Shown piece by piece: positions 32,213 through 40,757 of a DNA stretch of 64,000 nucleotides. The position numbers were made by a program, and so were the translations under genes. The DNA is from Phycisphaeraceae bacterium. Its GTDB lineage: Bacteria; Planctomycetota; Phycisphaerae; Phycisphaerales; UBA1924. The notes below the pieces were generated by a model that worked only from the letters and a program-made list of their open reading frames with translations, had not been told where the DNA came from and did no database searches. The stretch is taken from contig CP060234.1 of the NCBI GenBank assembly GCA_023898685.1, forward strand, positions 2,108,001 to 2,172,000, written 5' to 3'. Position 1 is the stretch's first letter, and each line of letters begins with the position of its first letter.

Positions 32213-32530
32213 ATGTCGATCTTCCGCGTCCACGGCATCGACCAGAGGGGCGAGACGACTCGCTTTGATGTTGAATGTGGTAGCGAATCAGCGGCGCGAA
32301 AGGTCGCGGTCAGGCACGGAATAGAGTACATCGCTCGCGTGGAAGCTACTGATGCCGATCATGCAATCGATGTGATTCACCCAGAGGTTCGTGTCGAATC
32401 GAGACACTCGCACCGGAAACTCGACCGCAACCCGGTAATGACGATTGCAGCGGGTGTCTTTCTCGGGCTACTGATGTGGACGCTCTTCGTAGCTCTGCTT
32501 GCGATGACCTTTGGGTCACCATTCAAGTAG
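32213..32530 (+). CDS. Small C-tail membrane protein, hypothetical
   Basis: The 105-residue protein starts 3 bp after the scoB stop. The N-terminal about 60 residues form a small soluble domain ('MSIFRVHGIDQRGETTRF...ARKVAVRHGIEYIARV') resembling short membrane-tethered proteins common in planctomycetes. A single helix lies at about 76-99 (IAAGVFLGLLMWTLFVALLA). Base composition is slightly richer in AT than the neighbouring genes. No function is assigned. Confidence 0.6.
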   Translation: MSIFRVHGIDQRGETTRFDVECGSESAARKVAVRHGIEYIARVEATDADHAIDVIHPEVRVESRHSHRKLDRNPVMTIAAGVFLGLLMWTLFVALLAMTFGSPFK

Positions 32531-32986
32531 CGACCCTCCTCTACACCCGACCCATTTGCCAGCGTCCGCCCAGTACCCCAGCCGCGGGCGTGAGCACGCG
32601 GAGTGGTCGTCGCGACCGGCGCCCGTGTGTCCGCGAGCTCACGAGGCCCTTGCATTCAACCTCTTCTCCCCCGTCGCCGACGGGGGAGGTGGCCCGCCGA
32701 AGGCGGGTCGGAGGGGGTTCTTCGGGCGTTCTTGGACGCTCGTTTCGAGGCACCCCCTCCGCCACCGCTCATCCTTCGGATGGACTCCGGCACCTCCCCC
32801 GTCGGTGACGGGCGAGGAGACCTGCAAACGCGCCCGCAACAAGAACTTGGATAAGAGTGCGGGCGAGCGTGATGCAAGAGCCTCTTGCGCCCGCGGCTCC
32901 GATCAACCGGTGCCGCCCCAAGCCGACGAAAAAGACCGGGCCCCCACGGCCCGGCTCGCTGCGAAACCCATGATGTCGCCCGCGGC
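32531..32986. other. 456-bp intergenic stretch holding a palindromic repeat
   Basis: No convincing gene is visible here; frames open on both strands reflect GC bias. The stretch contains the inverted-repeat element described separately at 32661-32820. It separates the scoB group from the convergent end of tadG. Confidence 0.6.
32661..32820. repeat. Palindromic dispersed element with ~27-bp inverted ends
   Basis: The arm at 32664-32690 is the reverse complement of 32792-32818 with about three mismatches, centred on 'CTCCCCCGTCG..GACGGGGGAG'. Each arm is itself nearly palindromic. An inner pair, CGGAGGGGGT at 32709-32718 and ACCCCCTCCG at 32752-32761, is perfectly complementary. The whole can fold into one long branched hairpin. 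It looks like a REP/MITE-type non-autonomous element. Confidence 0.7.
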
Positions 32987-34456
32987 TCACTCCACCAGCC
33001 GCATCGGCCGCTCCGACGCGATGTGCTGGAACACCTCGCGCAGGTCGTCGGCGTAGTCGGCCACCGACTGCCCGCCCGGGATGTTGAACGCCACGCCCTC
33101 CGTGATCGACGCCACGTCACGCAGCAGCCCCAGATCGGCGTCCGCGCCCAGGCTGATCGCCATGATGGGGTAGCCGTCGTCCGCGGCCGCGTACGCCTCG
33201 TCGAGCACATACTGCCGGGCGTAGTCGGTGTTGTAAGGCTTGTTCGCCTGGCCGTCGGTCAGCAGGATCATCGTCTTGAGCGTGCCCGACCGCCCGTTGG
33301 TGTCCAACTCCTGCCGGGCGACCTGCATGCCGGCGCCGATGTTGGTGTAGGCGTCGTAGTGCCCCGCCTGGCGGTGCCGCGACAGCGAGCGGATCAGCTC
33401 GATGTCGTGCGTCAGCCCGTGCTCGAGCAGCGCGCTGCCGTTCGATGATGTGTACACCGACAGCCCCACCTGGTCATTGGTCGCCACGTCGCGCAGGAAG
33501 TCGAGGAAGATATCCACCGCGTCTTTCACGGCCGTGATGGGCTGCTCGCTGGTCATCCAGAGATCGGGCGTCTGGCTGGCGCTGTACCTCGTCGCCAGCA
33601 GGTAGTTCATGAACGTCAGGCCGCCGTACATTTTGCGATACCCATTGTTCGCCAGCGTGCCGTCGCGGCGGACGTAGCGGACGAAGTCGGTCCAGCTCCC
33701 GCTGGGATAGGGATAGGGCACGTGGTCGAGCCCCAGTTGGCTGACGACGACCGAGTCGTAGTTGGAAGACAGATACACGGTGTCGAAGCCCATGCTGCCG
33801 TACTGGTGCGAGCCCAGCTCGGTCCAGATCTGGTAGAGGTTGTCCTCGATCGCGTCCTGTCCCAGCAGCGGGATGTGCGAGATCTGGCTGTCAAAGCTCA
33901 TCGATCCCGACAGGTCCAGCACCAGAACGATGTCACGCGGGCGATACACCGCCGTCGCCGAGGCACGCACGTCCGATTCGCCGTCGCCGAACACCTGGGC
34001 GAACACCGAGTGAAGCGGATTGCCGTGGTCCTCGGACAGGCTCGCGGTCACACGCACTGAGTCCGCGTAGATCTCGTCCTCGCCCGTCACGGGCGTGAAG
34101 GTCCGCATGTCCTCGTCCCACTTGCCCATCACCACGTCGGACCCGAGCACCTGCACGGGCTGGCCCGCGGCCCGGTTCTTCGCCGCGTACGTGGCCGCCC
34201 GGCTGCGGGCGTCGGCCGGGCTCGTGGTCAGCCCGCTCGCCGCCGCGAGGGCGGCCGAATCCGCCGCGGCCTGCAGGTCGGCCTCCGCGCCGTACAGCAT
34301 CGCGCCGTCGACCACCAGCGCCGACAGTGTCAGCAGCATGCCGACCGACACGACGCCCCAGATCGTCACCATGCCCCGCCGGCGTTCCGCGAAGAGCGGG
34401 AAGCCGCGCGACTTCTTGAAACGGCGCCCCTCGCGGCGATGTTTCTCGGTACGCAT
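32987..34456 (-). CDS. tadG: Tad pilus TadG-like protein with von Willebrand A domain
   Basis: The 489-residue protein has a basic N-terminus, one membrane span at about 30-50 (TIWGVVSVGMLLTLSALVVD), then 'AADSAALAAASGL', the TadG-type start. A vWA domain starts near residue 178 with the MIDAS motif DLSGSMS, and 'ILLTDGQANKPYN' follows later. TadG is a pseudopilin-like anchor of the Tad pilus; vWA versions bind metal and may act as adhesin or scaffold. ATG 34456 is chosen because a GGAAAGGGG ribosome site precedes it; a GTG at 34489 overlaps the tadE stop and is the alternative. It is last in the minus-strand arm flp-tadV-tadE-tadG. Confidence 0.85.
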   Translation of the reverse strand: MRTEKHRREGRRFKKSRGFPLFAERRRGMVTIWGVVSVGMLLTLSALVVDGAMLYGAEADLQAAADSAALAAASGLTTSPADARSRAATYAAKNRAAGQPVQVLGSDVVMGKWDEDMRTFTPVTGEDEIYADSVRVTASLSEDHGNPLHSVFAQVFGDGESDVRASATAVYRPRDIVLVLDLSGSMSFDSQISHIPLLGQDAIEDNLYQIWTELGSHQYGSMGFDTVYLSSNYDSVVVSQLGLDHVPYPYPSGSWTDFVRYVRRDGTLANNGYRKMYGGLTFMNYLLATRYSASQTPDLWMTSEQPITAVKDAVDIFLDFLRDVATNDQVGLSVYTSSNGSALLEHGLTHDIELIRSLSRHRQAGHYDAYTNIGAGMQVARQELDTNGRSGTLKTMILLTDGQANKPYNTDYARQYVLDEAYAAADDGYPIMAISLGADADLGLLRDVASITEGVAFNIPGGQSVADYADDLREVFQHIASERPMRLVE

Positions 34457-34485
34457 GGGTTCACCCCTTTCCGGGTTCACGGGCT

Positions 34486-34884
34486 TCACTCCTCGCTCCG
34501 CATCGTGACCGCGACACGCATCAGCCCGCTTCCGTACAGGTTGAAGAAGTCGCCCAGTGCGGCCTGCGAATAGGGGACGGTTATCGTGACCGTCACGTCG
34601 CGGTCCAGGTCCGAATCGAGCGGCGCGTTCGCGTTGAACTCATAGTCGAAGCTGTCGGCGTTGGGGAGCTGGGCCAGCGCCACCTGCTGCGCGTCGGAGA
34701 TCGACCCGCCCTGGACCGCCAGCATCCGGGCCGCCTCACGCGCCGCCGTCGTCATCGTGTGCCGCACATGCAGCAGGCACCCCGATTCGAGCGCCCCGAA
34801 GATGAGCAGCAGCATCAGCGGAATCATGAAGGCGGCTTCGACGATCGACGTGCCCCGCCTCGCGTTTCGTTTCATCCGTGCCAT
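34486..34884 (-). CDS. tadE: Tad pilus pseudopilin TadE
   Basis: The 132-residue protein has the TadE-like N-terminus 'RRGTSIVEAAFMIPLMLLLIFGALE'. The Glu in the hydrophobic helix is typical, and the prepilin peptidase should cut just before it. The C-terminal domain is soluble and faces the periplasm. In Tad systems TadE and TadF are minor pseudopilins needed for pilus assembly. The ATG lies within the last codons of tadV (13-bp overlap), indicating translational coupling. No separate tadF is visible. Confidence 0.88.
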   Translation of the reverse strand: MARMKRNARRGTSIVEAAFMIPLMLLLIFGALESGCLLHVRHTMTTAAREAARMLAVQGGSISDAQQVALAQLPNADSFDYEFNANAPLDSDLDRDVTVTITVPYSQAALGDFFNLYGSGLMRVAVTMRSEE

Positions 34885-35450
34885 AGCTGGGCTCCAACGA
34901 ATGCCGACGCGACGCCCATCAGGATCGCCACGCCGTAGGGGATGCGGTGCGTCCCGCCCGACGGGGGCATGAACGCGAGGCACTCGGAAGGCTTGAGCTG
35001 GCCGTAGGCGACCCCCACGACGCCCGTGGTGGCGAAGGCCAGGTTGCCGAGTGTGCGCCTCGAGTCCCCTCTCGCAAAGCTGACGACCACGCCGGCGAGC
35101 CCGCCGACGAGGGCGATCGACACCAGCGCCAATCCGCCGTCCAACAGCCCGAGCCAGGCGCCCACGCCCGCCATCATCTTGGCGTCGCCCGCCCCGCCCC
35201 CGGCGCACAGAAACAGAATCACGTAGGGAACCGCGAGCACGACCGAGGCGGCCAGCGCGCCGCCCAGCCCGATCGGTCCGCCGGTGATCGTCGAGTAAGC
35301 CAGGCCCGTGACCCAGAGGCCCAGCGTGAGCACGTTGGGCAGCCGGCGGGCCTTCAGGTCGGTCAGGCAGCCGAGGCCGCACGCGACCAGCACGACCACC
35401 CAAGCCCCGAGGTGCTGAGAAGGATCCGGGATGATCGAGCCTTCGAACAT
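34872..35450 (-). CDS. tadV: Tad pilus prepilin peptidase TadV/CpaA (A24 family)
   Basis: The 192-residue integral membrane protein has about six hydrophobic segments. Two catalytic aspartates of A24 aspartic peptidases are visible: Asp31 in 'TDLKARRLPN' and Asp89 in 'GAGDAKMM' (GxGD motif). It cleaves the leader of the Flp prepilin and the TadE-type pseudopilin. No methyltransferase domain is present, as expected for the short TadV form. AGGAGTG lies 5-6 nt before the ATG. A strong hairpin sits between flp and this gene. Confidence 0.92.
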   Translation of the reverse strand: MFEGSIIPDPSQHLGAWVVVLVACGLGCLTDLKARRLPNVLTLGLWVTGLAYSTITGGPIGLGGALAASVVLAVPYVILFLCAGGGAGDAKMMAGVGAWLGLLDGGLALVSIALVGGLAGVVVSFARGDSRRTLGNLAFATTGVVGVAYGQLKPSECLAFMPPSGGTHRIPYGVAILMGVASAFVGAQLWHG

Positions 35451-35466
35451 GCATCACTCCTGAAAA

Positions 35467-35496
35467 GCAGACACGCCCCGTCTGGGGCGTGTCTGC
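35467..35496 (-). terminator. Hairpin between flp and tadV (terminator/attenuator)
   Basis: A perfect 13-bp stem (35467-35479 with 35484-35496) has a 4-nt loop and, reading on the minus strand, is followed by TTTTC just before the tadV ribosome site. It would end most transcripts after flp and let a fraction read into tadV-tadE-tadG, so that the major pilin is made in excess. Confidence 0.8.
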
Positions 35497-35575
35497 GTCT
35501 GGACGACGTCGGGGGCGGGCCGGGTGCCGGGCGGAGTTCGCCCGGTCGCTCGACCCGTCCGCGACGGAGAAGGGC

Positions 35576-35758
35576 TTAGCTGATGCCGTCGACCGTGCCC
35601 TGGACATCGCCGAAGCGGCCGGTGATGGCGCCCGAGAGCGCGCCGAGGGCGGCGACGAGGCCGGCGACGATGAGGGCCGTCATCACGGCGTACTCGATGG
35701 TCTCGAGGCCCTCGTCCTCCTTGATGAACCGCTTGGCGATGGTGGTGAGCTGCTTCAT
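35576..35758 (-). CDS. flp: Flp/Tad major pilin
   Basis: The 60-residue protein is a Flp prepilin. A short basic leader 'MKQLTTIAKRFIKEDEG' is followed by the processed region 'LETIEYAVMTALIVAGLVAA', with the Flp-type Glu-Tyr pair just before the hydrophobic helix. TadV should cut after Gly17. It polymerises into the Tad (tight adherence) pilus. AGGAGG lies 6 nt before the ATG. It is first in the minus-strand Tad arm, with a terminator-like hairpin after it. Confidence 0.93.
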   Translation of the reverse strand: MKQLTTIAKRFIKEDEGLETIEYAVMTALIVAGLVAALGALSGAITGRFGDVQGTVDGIS

Positions 35759-36270
35759 GGCAATCCTCCTGGTAGTCGTCCCGTTCGATCGGGCCTCGCG
35801 TTCGGCCCGCGGCGATGCGTCGTGCTCGCCGGGATAGATATGCAAAGCAGAATTCGAGAATGCAACCGCTGGCAAGATTCTTTCTCGCCCAAGGGCGGGG
35901 CCGGGCCCCGGATCATCCTGACAACCGGCGCAGTCGGACGAGAAACGCCCTTGTGGAGGTGAGAGCGTGGCCTCTTCTATCGCGTCGCTTCTCGAGATCT
36001 GTCCCGCCGGGACGAGCGGAAGGCGGTTATCCGGTCGGTGCATCGAGTGTTGAGGCGACTCTGAAGCGCCCCGTGCGAGCCCGCCGAGCAACCCCGGCTT
36101 GGGATGCCCCGTCGCCCCCACCTTTCTATAGACGCCAGGCACGCCGACGGTGACACGTTCCAGGCGAGGGCGGACCGGCCGGGACTCGCGAAGACGCCAG
36201 ACGGCATTGCTGCCTACATGTCCCTCGCTCATCCGCGGAACGGAGCCGGCGACGCACGCCATCGGCGACG
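35759..36270. other. Gene-free region upstream of flp
   Basis: No gene is supported here. An AT-richer patch at about 35835-35875 stands out from the GC-rich surroundings and probably holds the flp promoter. On the minus strand TTGCAT is followed after 17 bp by CATATC, a weak sigma70-like match. The rest shows no recognisable structure. Confidence 0.4.
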
Positions 36271-36302
36271 ACAAACGAAAAACGCCCCGCGGTCGCGGGG
36301 CG
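36271..36302 (-). terminator. Rho-independent terminator for the small membrane gene
   Basis: The 8-bp stem CGCCCCGC/GCGGGGCG (36283-36302) with a 4-nt loop is followed on the minus strand by TTTTTCGTTTG. It lies 30 bp past the stop of the gene at 36332-36703. Confidence 0.85.
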
Positions 36303-36331
36303 TCGTGCGGAGGTCGGATGGTTCGGATCGC

Positions 36332-36703
36332 TCACGCGACCTTGCGGTATTCGTTCCCGGACCCGTGCTCACCCGCGCTCTGCAGCGGGATCGGCTCGTG
36401 GTGCTCTTCCTCCATCGGCGTCTGATCTTCCCTCGCGTGCGAAGCCCTCGCCCGGCCCGCAAACGTGCAGATCAGCATGTGGGGTGTCGCGAGGCAGATC
36501 ATGCCCGCGACAAGCTCGGGCACGCCCCATCCGCCGACCGCGCCGCAGAACGCCAGTCCGAAGAACCACACGCACAGCACCACGGGGTTGAACGCCCGGC
36601 GTGCGAACGCGTCCACGCCCGTCGCAAGCAACGCGGTCGCGAAAAGAAAGCTCCAGGGCACGAAATGCCCGACCGAGAGGCTGCTGGCGAGGTCGAGGGG
36701 CAT
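36332..36703 (-). CDS. Small multi-span membrane protein in the Tad locus, hypothetical
   Basis: The 123-residue protein has two or three hydrophobic helices (about 12-30, 38-60 and 64-82) and a hydrophilic, His/Glu-rich C-terminus. The start is supported by AAAGGAC upstream of the ATG, and a clear terminator follows the stop, so this is a real gene. It sits between the two divergent arms of the Tad locus but has no recognisable Tad-protein motif. Its role in the pilus is unproven. Confidence 0.68.
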   Translation of the reverse strand: MPLDLASSLSVGHFVPWSFLFATALLATGVDAFARRAFNPVVLCVWFFGLAFCGAVGGWGVPELVAGMICLATPHMLICTFAGRARASHAREDQTPMEEEHHEPIPLQSAGEHGSGNEYRKVA

Positions 36704-37037
36704 CGAAGCGTCCTTTCGTCACGGGCGGCGTCGCCCTCGTCTACACCTTCGATTACGCCGCGTCGATTCGGCCACGCGATCCCGGAAAAAAACCTCCCGT
36801 GGTTCCGGTCGCGCGCCGAGCGGCGTTCTCGGGCGTCACGCCTCGCGCCGCCATCTGATTGGACCTCTCCCCGATTCTGGATGTCCGGCGCGAGCGGGGT
36901 AGGCCGGTCACGACGCCTGGAAGTGCGCACATTCAGGCGATTGTGTTCAGCGGTCAAGGTCTTGCGACACCGGGTCGATCGGAGCAGATGTCCATCGGGA
37001 CGAAGCGCACGGGATTGGTGTGCAAGGAGCCACCGCG
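36704..37037. other. Divergent promoter region of the plus-strand Tad operon
   Basis: The stretch contains no supported gene. It should hold the promoters for the minus-strand membrane gene and for cpaB. I see no clear operator or strong hairpin. Confidence 0.35.
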
Positions 37038-37949
37038 ATGAGCGGGAAACTACCAATGTTCGGCGTTCTCGGACTCGGGCTCGTCGCATCGATCTGCGCG
37101 GCGGTGCTCATGGCCGCGCTGCGATCCGGCGGAAAGCCGACCGCGGCCGCCCCGACCGAGATCGAGGTGCTCGTCGCCAAGGGCGACCTGCCGGCGATGA
37201 CCAGGCTCGAGAAGGACCTGATCGAGGTGCACGTCGTCTCGGTGAGCGACAAGCCCGACGGCGCGTTCGGTGACCCGGTTCAGATCCTCGGGCGCGTGCT
37301 CAAGACCGCGCTCGTCGACGGCCAGCCCATCACCGAGCTGGGCCTGCTGAGCGAGGGCGACGGGGCGAAGCTCGCCAGTTCGCTCCCCGACGGCATGCGG
37401 GCCGTGAGCGTGGAACTGCCTTCCTCATCGGCGATGAAGGGCCTGCTCTATCCCGGGTGCTGCGTCGACGTGATCGTCGCCTACAAGCGTGTGGGCCGGC
37501 GTCCGGGCGATGTCGGGCCCGATTCCCGGACGCTCCTCCAGAATGTCAGCGTTCTAGCGGTGGAAGACAAGACGGTCTTCACGGTCGAACCCGAGACCGA
37601 CGAGGACGCACCGACCCGCCCGACGAGGGCCTCCTCCAACAAGGGGCTGATGGTCACGCTGATGGTCGATCCGCAGCAGGCCCGCGAACTGCAGGCCGCC
37701 CGCGACACGGGCGAGCTCTCGCTCACGCTGCGCAACCCGCTCGACGCCTCGACGACGGCCGACCCGACCGCGACCCCTCTGGATCAGGCCATAAAGCCCG
37801 ACGCAGACCCCGACGGGCCTTGGCGGATGGTGGTGATCCGCGGAAACGACCGAGAGGTGCAGACGTTCAACGAGCGGGGTGAGGCGGAGCCGCGCGAGGA
37901 GAAGTACGCCGACGCACCGGCGGACCCGCCCTCGCCGATCGACGAATGA
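37038..37949 (+). CDS. cpaB: Tad pilus assembly protein CpaB/RcpC (SAF domain)
   Basis: The 303-residue protein has an N-terminal span (about 5-28), then a SAF domain ('IEVLVAKGDLPAMTRLEKDLIEVH', 'GRVLKTALVDGQPITE') and the RcpC/CpaB domain ('GMRAVSVELPSSSAMKGLLYPGCCVDVIV'). CpaB is a periplasmic or outer-membrane-facing assembly factor working with the CpaC secretin. ATG 37038 is chosen over 37020 because AAGGAG lies 9 nt upstream. The C-terminus is acidic and proline-rich. It is first in the plus-strand Tad operon. Confidence 0.92.
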   Translation: MSGKLPMFGVLGLGLVASICAAVLMAALRSGGKPTAAAPTEIEVLVAKGDLPAMTRLEKDLIEVHVVSVSDKPDGAFGDPVQILGRVLKTALVDGQPITELGLLSEGDGAKLASSLPDGMRAVSVELPSSSAMKGLLYPGCCVDVIVAYKRVGRRPGDVGPDSRTLLQNVSVLAVEDKTVFTVEPETDEDAPTRPTRASSNKGLMVTLMVDPQQARELQAARDTGELSLTLRNPLDASTTADPTATPLDQAIKPDADPDGPWRMVVIRGNDREVQTFNERGEAEPREEKYADAPADPPSPIDE

Positions 37950-37985
37950 GTTCCGGGCCGCACAGCCCACGAGGAGCCTCGGACC

Positions 37986-39512
37986 ATGACACACGCACGC
38001 GGACGCTTGATCCCGATCCTCTTTGCTTCACTCACCCTGCTGGCGTCGTCGCCCATCCGGGCCGACGTGCCGGTCACCCCGCTGGAGGCCGATCCTCTTC
38101 AGGTCGAGGTGCCGGTGGGCCGGTCTCAGGTGATCGAGCCCGGCTGGAAGATCTCGGAGGTGGCCGTCGCTGATGATGAGATCGCCGACGTGAAGGTGGT
38201 CAATCCGGGCCGGGTGATGATCATCGGCAAGTCGGTCGGCGCGACCGACGTGACCATGTGGGACCCCCAGGGCAAACGCTGGGAGGCCCGCGTGATCGTC
38301 GAGGTCGACTACGAGATGCTCCGCCGCACGCTCGAAGACGTGCTGACGGGCTCCGATCTGCGCCTCAAGCAGTCCGAGGACGTGATGATCGTCTCCGGCA
38401 CGCTCCGCCAGGCCGAGCAGGCCGACATGATGCACCGCTTCCTCGACGCCGCCGAGATCAAGTATGTCGACATGACCCGCGTCGCCGGCCTCCAGCAGGT
38501 GATGATCAAGGTCCGCGTCGCCGAGGCCAACCGCATCGCGATCCGGTCGCTCGGCATCAATGCCGTGCACTCGGGCGACAGCGCCTTCGGCGGCTCGACC
38601 ATCGGGGGTAATCCCAACTCGATCGACATCGGCATCCCGGGCAACCAGCCCGCCCAGGACAATCTCCTGTTCAACGTGCTCCAGTCGGCGACCGTGGGCG
38701 ACGCTACCACGCTCTTCGCCGGGTTCCAGGGCCTCGACTTCGAGATGTTCGTCGAGGCGCTCGAGGACAACCAATACCTCCGGACCCTCGCCGAGCCCAC
38801 GCTCGTCGCGATGTCGGGCGAGAAGGCCTCCTTCCTCGCGGGCGGCGAGTTCCCCATCCCGGTCGCCTCGGCCGGCGCGGGCGGTGCGACGCAGATCTCC
38901 ATCGAATGGAAAGAGTTCGGCGTGCGGCTGAACTTCCTGCCCACGGTGATGGGCGACGGCGAGATCCGCCTCCAGGTCGCACCCGAGGTCAGCGACCTGA
39001 GCGATGTGGGCGCGGTCGAACTCGAAGGCTTCCGCATCCCCTCCCTGCTCACACGCCGCGCTGCGACCACGCTGCGGATGCGATCGGGCCAGACGTTCGC
39101 GATGGCCGGCCTGCTCGATCGGAAGGTCGCCGGGCGGACCCAGAAGGTGCCGGGATTGGGCAATATCCCGATCTTGGGCGCGCTCTTCAGCTCGGTGCGC
39201 TACGAGCACGGCGAGACCGAGCTGCTGGTGCTCGCCACCGTCGACCTCGTCGAGCCGATGGACACCACCGTCGACGTGCCCATGCCGGGCGACACGCACG
39301 TCAAGCCCAACGCGTGGGAGCTCTACGCAGAAGGCAAGCTCCACGGCGAGGCCGCCAAGCCCGAATCGCCCGCCGTATGGGCCGCCGACATGGGGCTGGA
39401 CCGGCTGATGGGGCCTGGCGCGTGGGCGACGCACGACCAGCAGCGGCTGCCGGTAGCGCCGGCGGACCCTGATGACAGCGCGAACAAGGGGGAGGACGAG
39501 GAGGAGCGGTGA
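37986..39512 (+). CDS. cpaC: Tad pilus secretin CpaC/RcpA
   Basis: The 508-residue outer-membrane secretin has a signal peptide (about 1-25, IRA|D). The pilus-type N domain ('PVGRSQVIEPGWKISEVAVADDEIADVKVVNPGRVMI', about 36-72) is followed by a BON-like region and the secretin pore domain. Hallmarks are 'FVEALEDNQYLRTLAEPTLVAMSGEKASFLAGGEFPIPV' and 'RSGQTFAMAGLL'. It forms the pore through which the Flp pilus leaves the cell. It is of ordinary size, unlike the giant secretin at the left of the window. GAGGAGCC precedes the ATG. Confidence 0.94.
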   Translation: MTHARGRLIPILFASLTLLASSPIRADVPVTPLEADPLQVEVPVGRSQVIEPGWKISEVAVADDEIADVKVVNPGRVMIIGKSVGATDVTMWDPQGKRWEARVIVEVDYEMLRRTLEDVLTGSDLRLKQSEDVMIVSGTLRQAEQADMMHRFLDAAEIKYVDMTRVAGLQQVMIKVRVAEANRIAIRSLGINAVHSGDSAFGGSTIGGNPNSIDIGIPGNQPAQDNLLFNVLQSATVGDATTLFAGFQGLDFEMFVEALEDNQYLRTLAEPTLVAMSGEKASFLAGGEFPIPVASAGAGGATQISIEWKEFGVRLNFLPTVMGDGEIRLQVAPEVSDLSDVGAVELEGFRIPSLLTRRAATTLRMRSGQTFAMAGLLDRKVAGRTQKVPGLGNIPILGALFSSVRYEHGETELLVLATVDLVEPMDTTVDVPMPGDTHVKPNAWELYAEGKLHGEAAKPESPAVWAADMGLDRLMGPGAWATHDQQRLPVAPADPDDSANKGEDEEER

Positions 39513-39545
39513 TCGGCACGATCCGTTCCGGGGCCTCAAGACAAG

Positions 39546-40754
39546 ATGAACTCACCAACCGGCACCATCCTGGTGACAACGAACCCGGAGATCTCGGATG
39601 CGCTGAACGGCGCGTTCGGGAACGACGCGCTCCTGCTGCCGATCTCCGAGCTCGAGACAATGCGCTCGCTCGAGAAACGCCTCGAGCAGCAGCACTCGGG
39701 CTTGGTGGTCATCGACATCGAGCCGGAGCCGTCCGTGATGCTCGACTACGTGGGCCAGCTGGTCGACGAGCATCCGCGATGCCGCTTCGTCGTGATCGCG
39801 CCCTCGTTCGACAAGCAGCTCCTGCTCGAGTCGATGCAGGCGGGCGCGCGACACTTCCTGCCGCGAGACTGGATCGGCCCCGACGTGGTGCCCATCTGCC
39901 GCGAACTGGTCGAGCAGCTCTCCGGCCCCAGTTCGACGCTGGGCGAGGTCTATACGGTGCTATCCGCGAGCGGCGGGTGCGGGGCGACGACCGTGGCGGT
40001 CAACCTCGCCGCGGAACTGGGCGCGCTCGCCTCGCAGCGAGCGCTGGTGATCGACTTCGACACCCGCTTCGGCGGTGTGGGGACCCACCTGGGCGTCAAG
40101 GGAGACTACGGGCTGGCCGACCTGTTGGCTCGCGAGGGGCCTCTGGATATCGAGCTGGTCCATTCCACCGCCGTCGAACGGGGGAGCTGGCTCAACGTGC
40201 TGCTCAGCCCATCGCAGGTCAACTTCCGCGAGCCCGCGCCGCTCTACCTCGACGAGATCGAGGAGACGCTCGCCGTCTTCCGCACGGGCTATCCCGCGAC
40301 CGTGATCGATGCGCCCTCGCTGCCATTCGAAGCCACCGCGGCCCTCGCGGGCTATTCGACCGCGACGCTGATCACCATGCAGCTCACCGTCAAGGACCTG
40401 CACAACGCGCGGCTTCTGCTGCACGGGCTCTCGCAGAGCGGACTCAAGACGCCCGTGCACGTCATCGCCAACCGCTGCCGGGGTTCGGGCAAGCCGATCT
40501 CGCTGGCCGAGGCGGCCGACACGCTCGAGTTCTCGGGCGAGATCATCCCGCTGCCCGACGACCCGGTCAGCGCGATCCGGGCCCTCAACGCAGGCGAACC
40601 GCTGCTCGCCGAGTGCGCCAAGTCGAAGCTGAGGAAGAAGTTCACGGAGCTCGCCAAGACGCTGAGCAACGCAGGCGCCGACGAGTCGAAGGGCCGCAAG
40701 GCCAAGAGGGGTGACAAGAAGGCCGACAAGAAGGCCAAGAGGAAAGCCGCCTGA
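39546..40754 (+). CDS. cpaE: Tad pilus localisation protein CpaE/TadZ
   Basis: The 402-residue protein has an N-terminal receiver-like domain (about 6-125) followed by a MinD/ParA-like domain. The Walker A region at 140-149 reads SASGGCGATT: the Gly-rich loop and Thr pair are kept but the usual lysine is Ala, a deviation also known in TadZ proteins. 'VIDFDTRFGGVGTHLGVKGDYGL' is the Walker A-prime/Switch I region. TadZ proteins place the Tad machine at the pole or site of assembly. A Lys-rich tail ends the protein. Confidence 0.9.
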   Translation: MNSPTGTILVTTNPEISDALNGAFGNDALLLPISELETMRSLEKRLEQQHSGLVVIDIEPEPSVMLDYVGQLVDEHPRCRFVVIAPSFDKQLLLESMQAGARHFLPRDWIGPDVVPICRELVEQLSGPSSTLGEVYTVLSASGGCGATTVAVNLAAELGALASQRALVIDFDTRFGGVGTHLGVKGDYGLADLLAREGPLDIELVHSTAVERGSWLNVLLSPSQVNFREPAPLYLDEIEETLAVFRTGYPATVIDAPSLPFEATAALAGYSTATLITMQLTVKDLHNARLLLHGLSQSGLKTPVHVIANRCRGSGKPISLAEAADTLEFSGEIIPLPDDPVSAIRALNAGEPLLAECAKSKLRKKFTELAKTLSNAGADESKGRKAKRGDKKADKKAKRKAA

Positions 40755-40757
40755 CGC

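Noticed and set aside
35830..35875. Sigma54 promoter for flp
   Set aside because: A GG-N10-GC match was looked for on the minus strand around TTGCCAGCGGTTGCA, but the -24 element does not fit.
36720..36900. Possible small plus-strand gene upstream of cpaB
   Set aside because: Open frames here lack a ribosome site and have Arg/Pro/Ala-rich composition like other shadows.
38028..39539. 503-residue minus-strand frame over cpaC
   Set aside because: Shadow of the CpaC gene; sequence is low-complexity Asp/Val/His/Leu typical of antisense high-GC frames.
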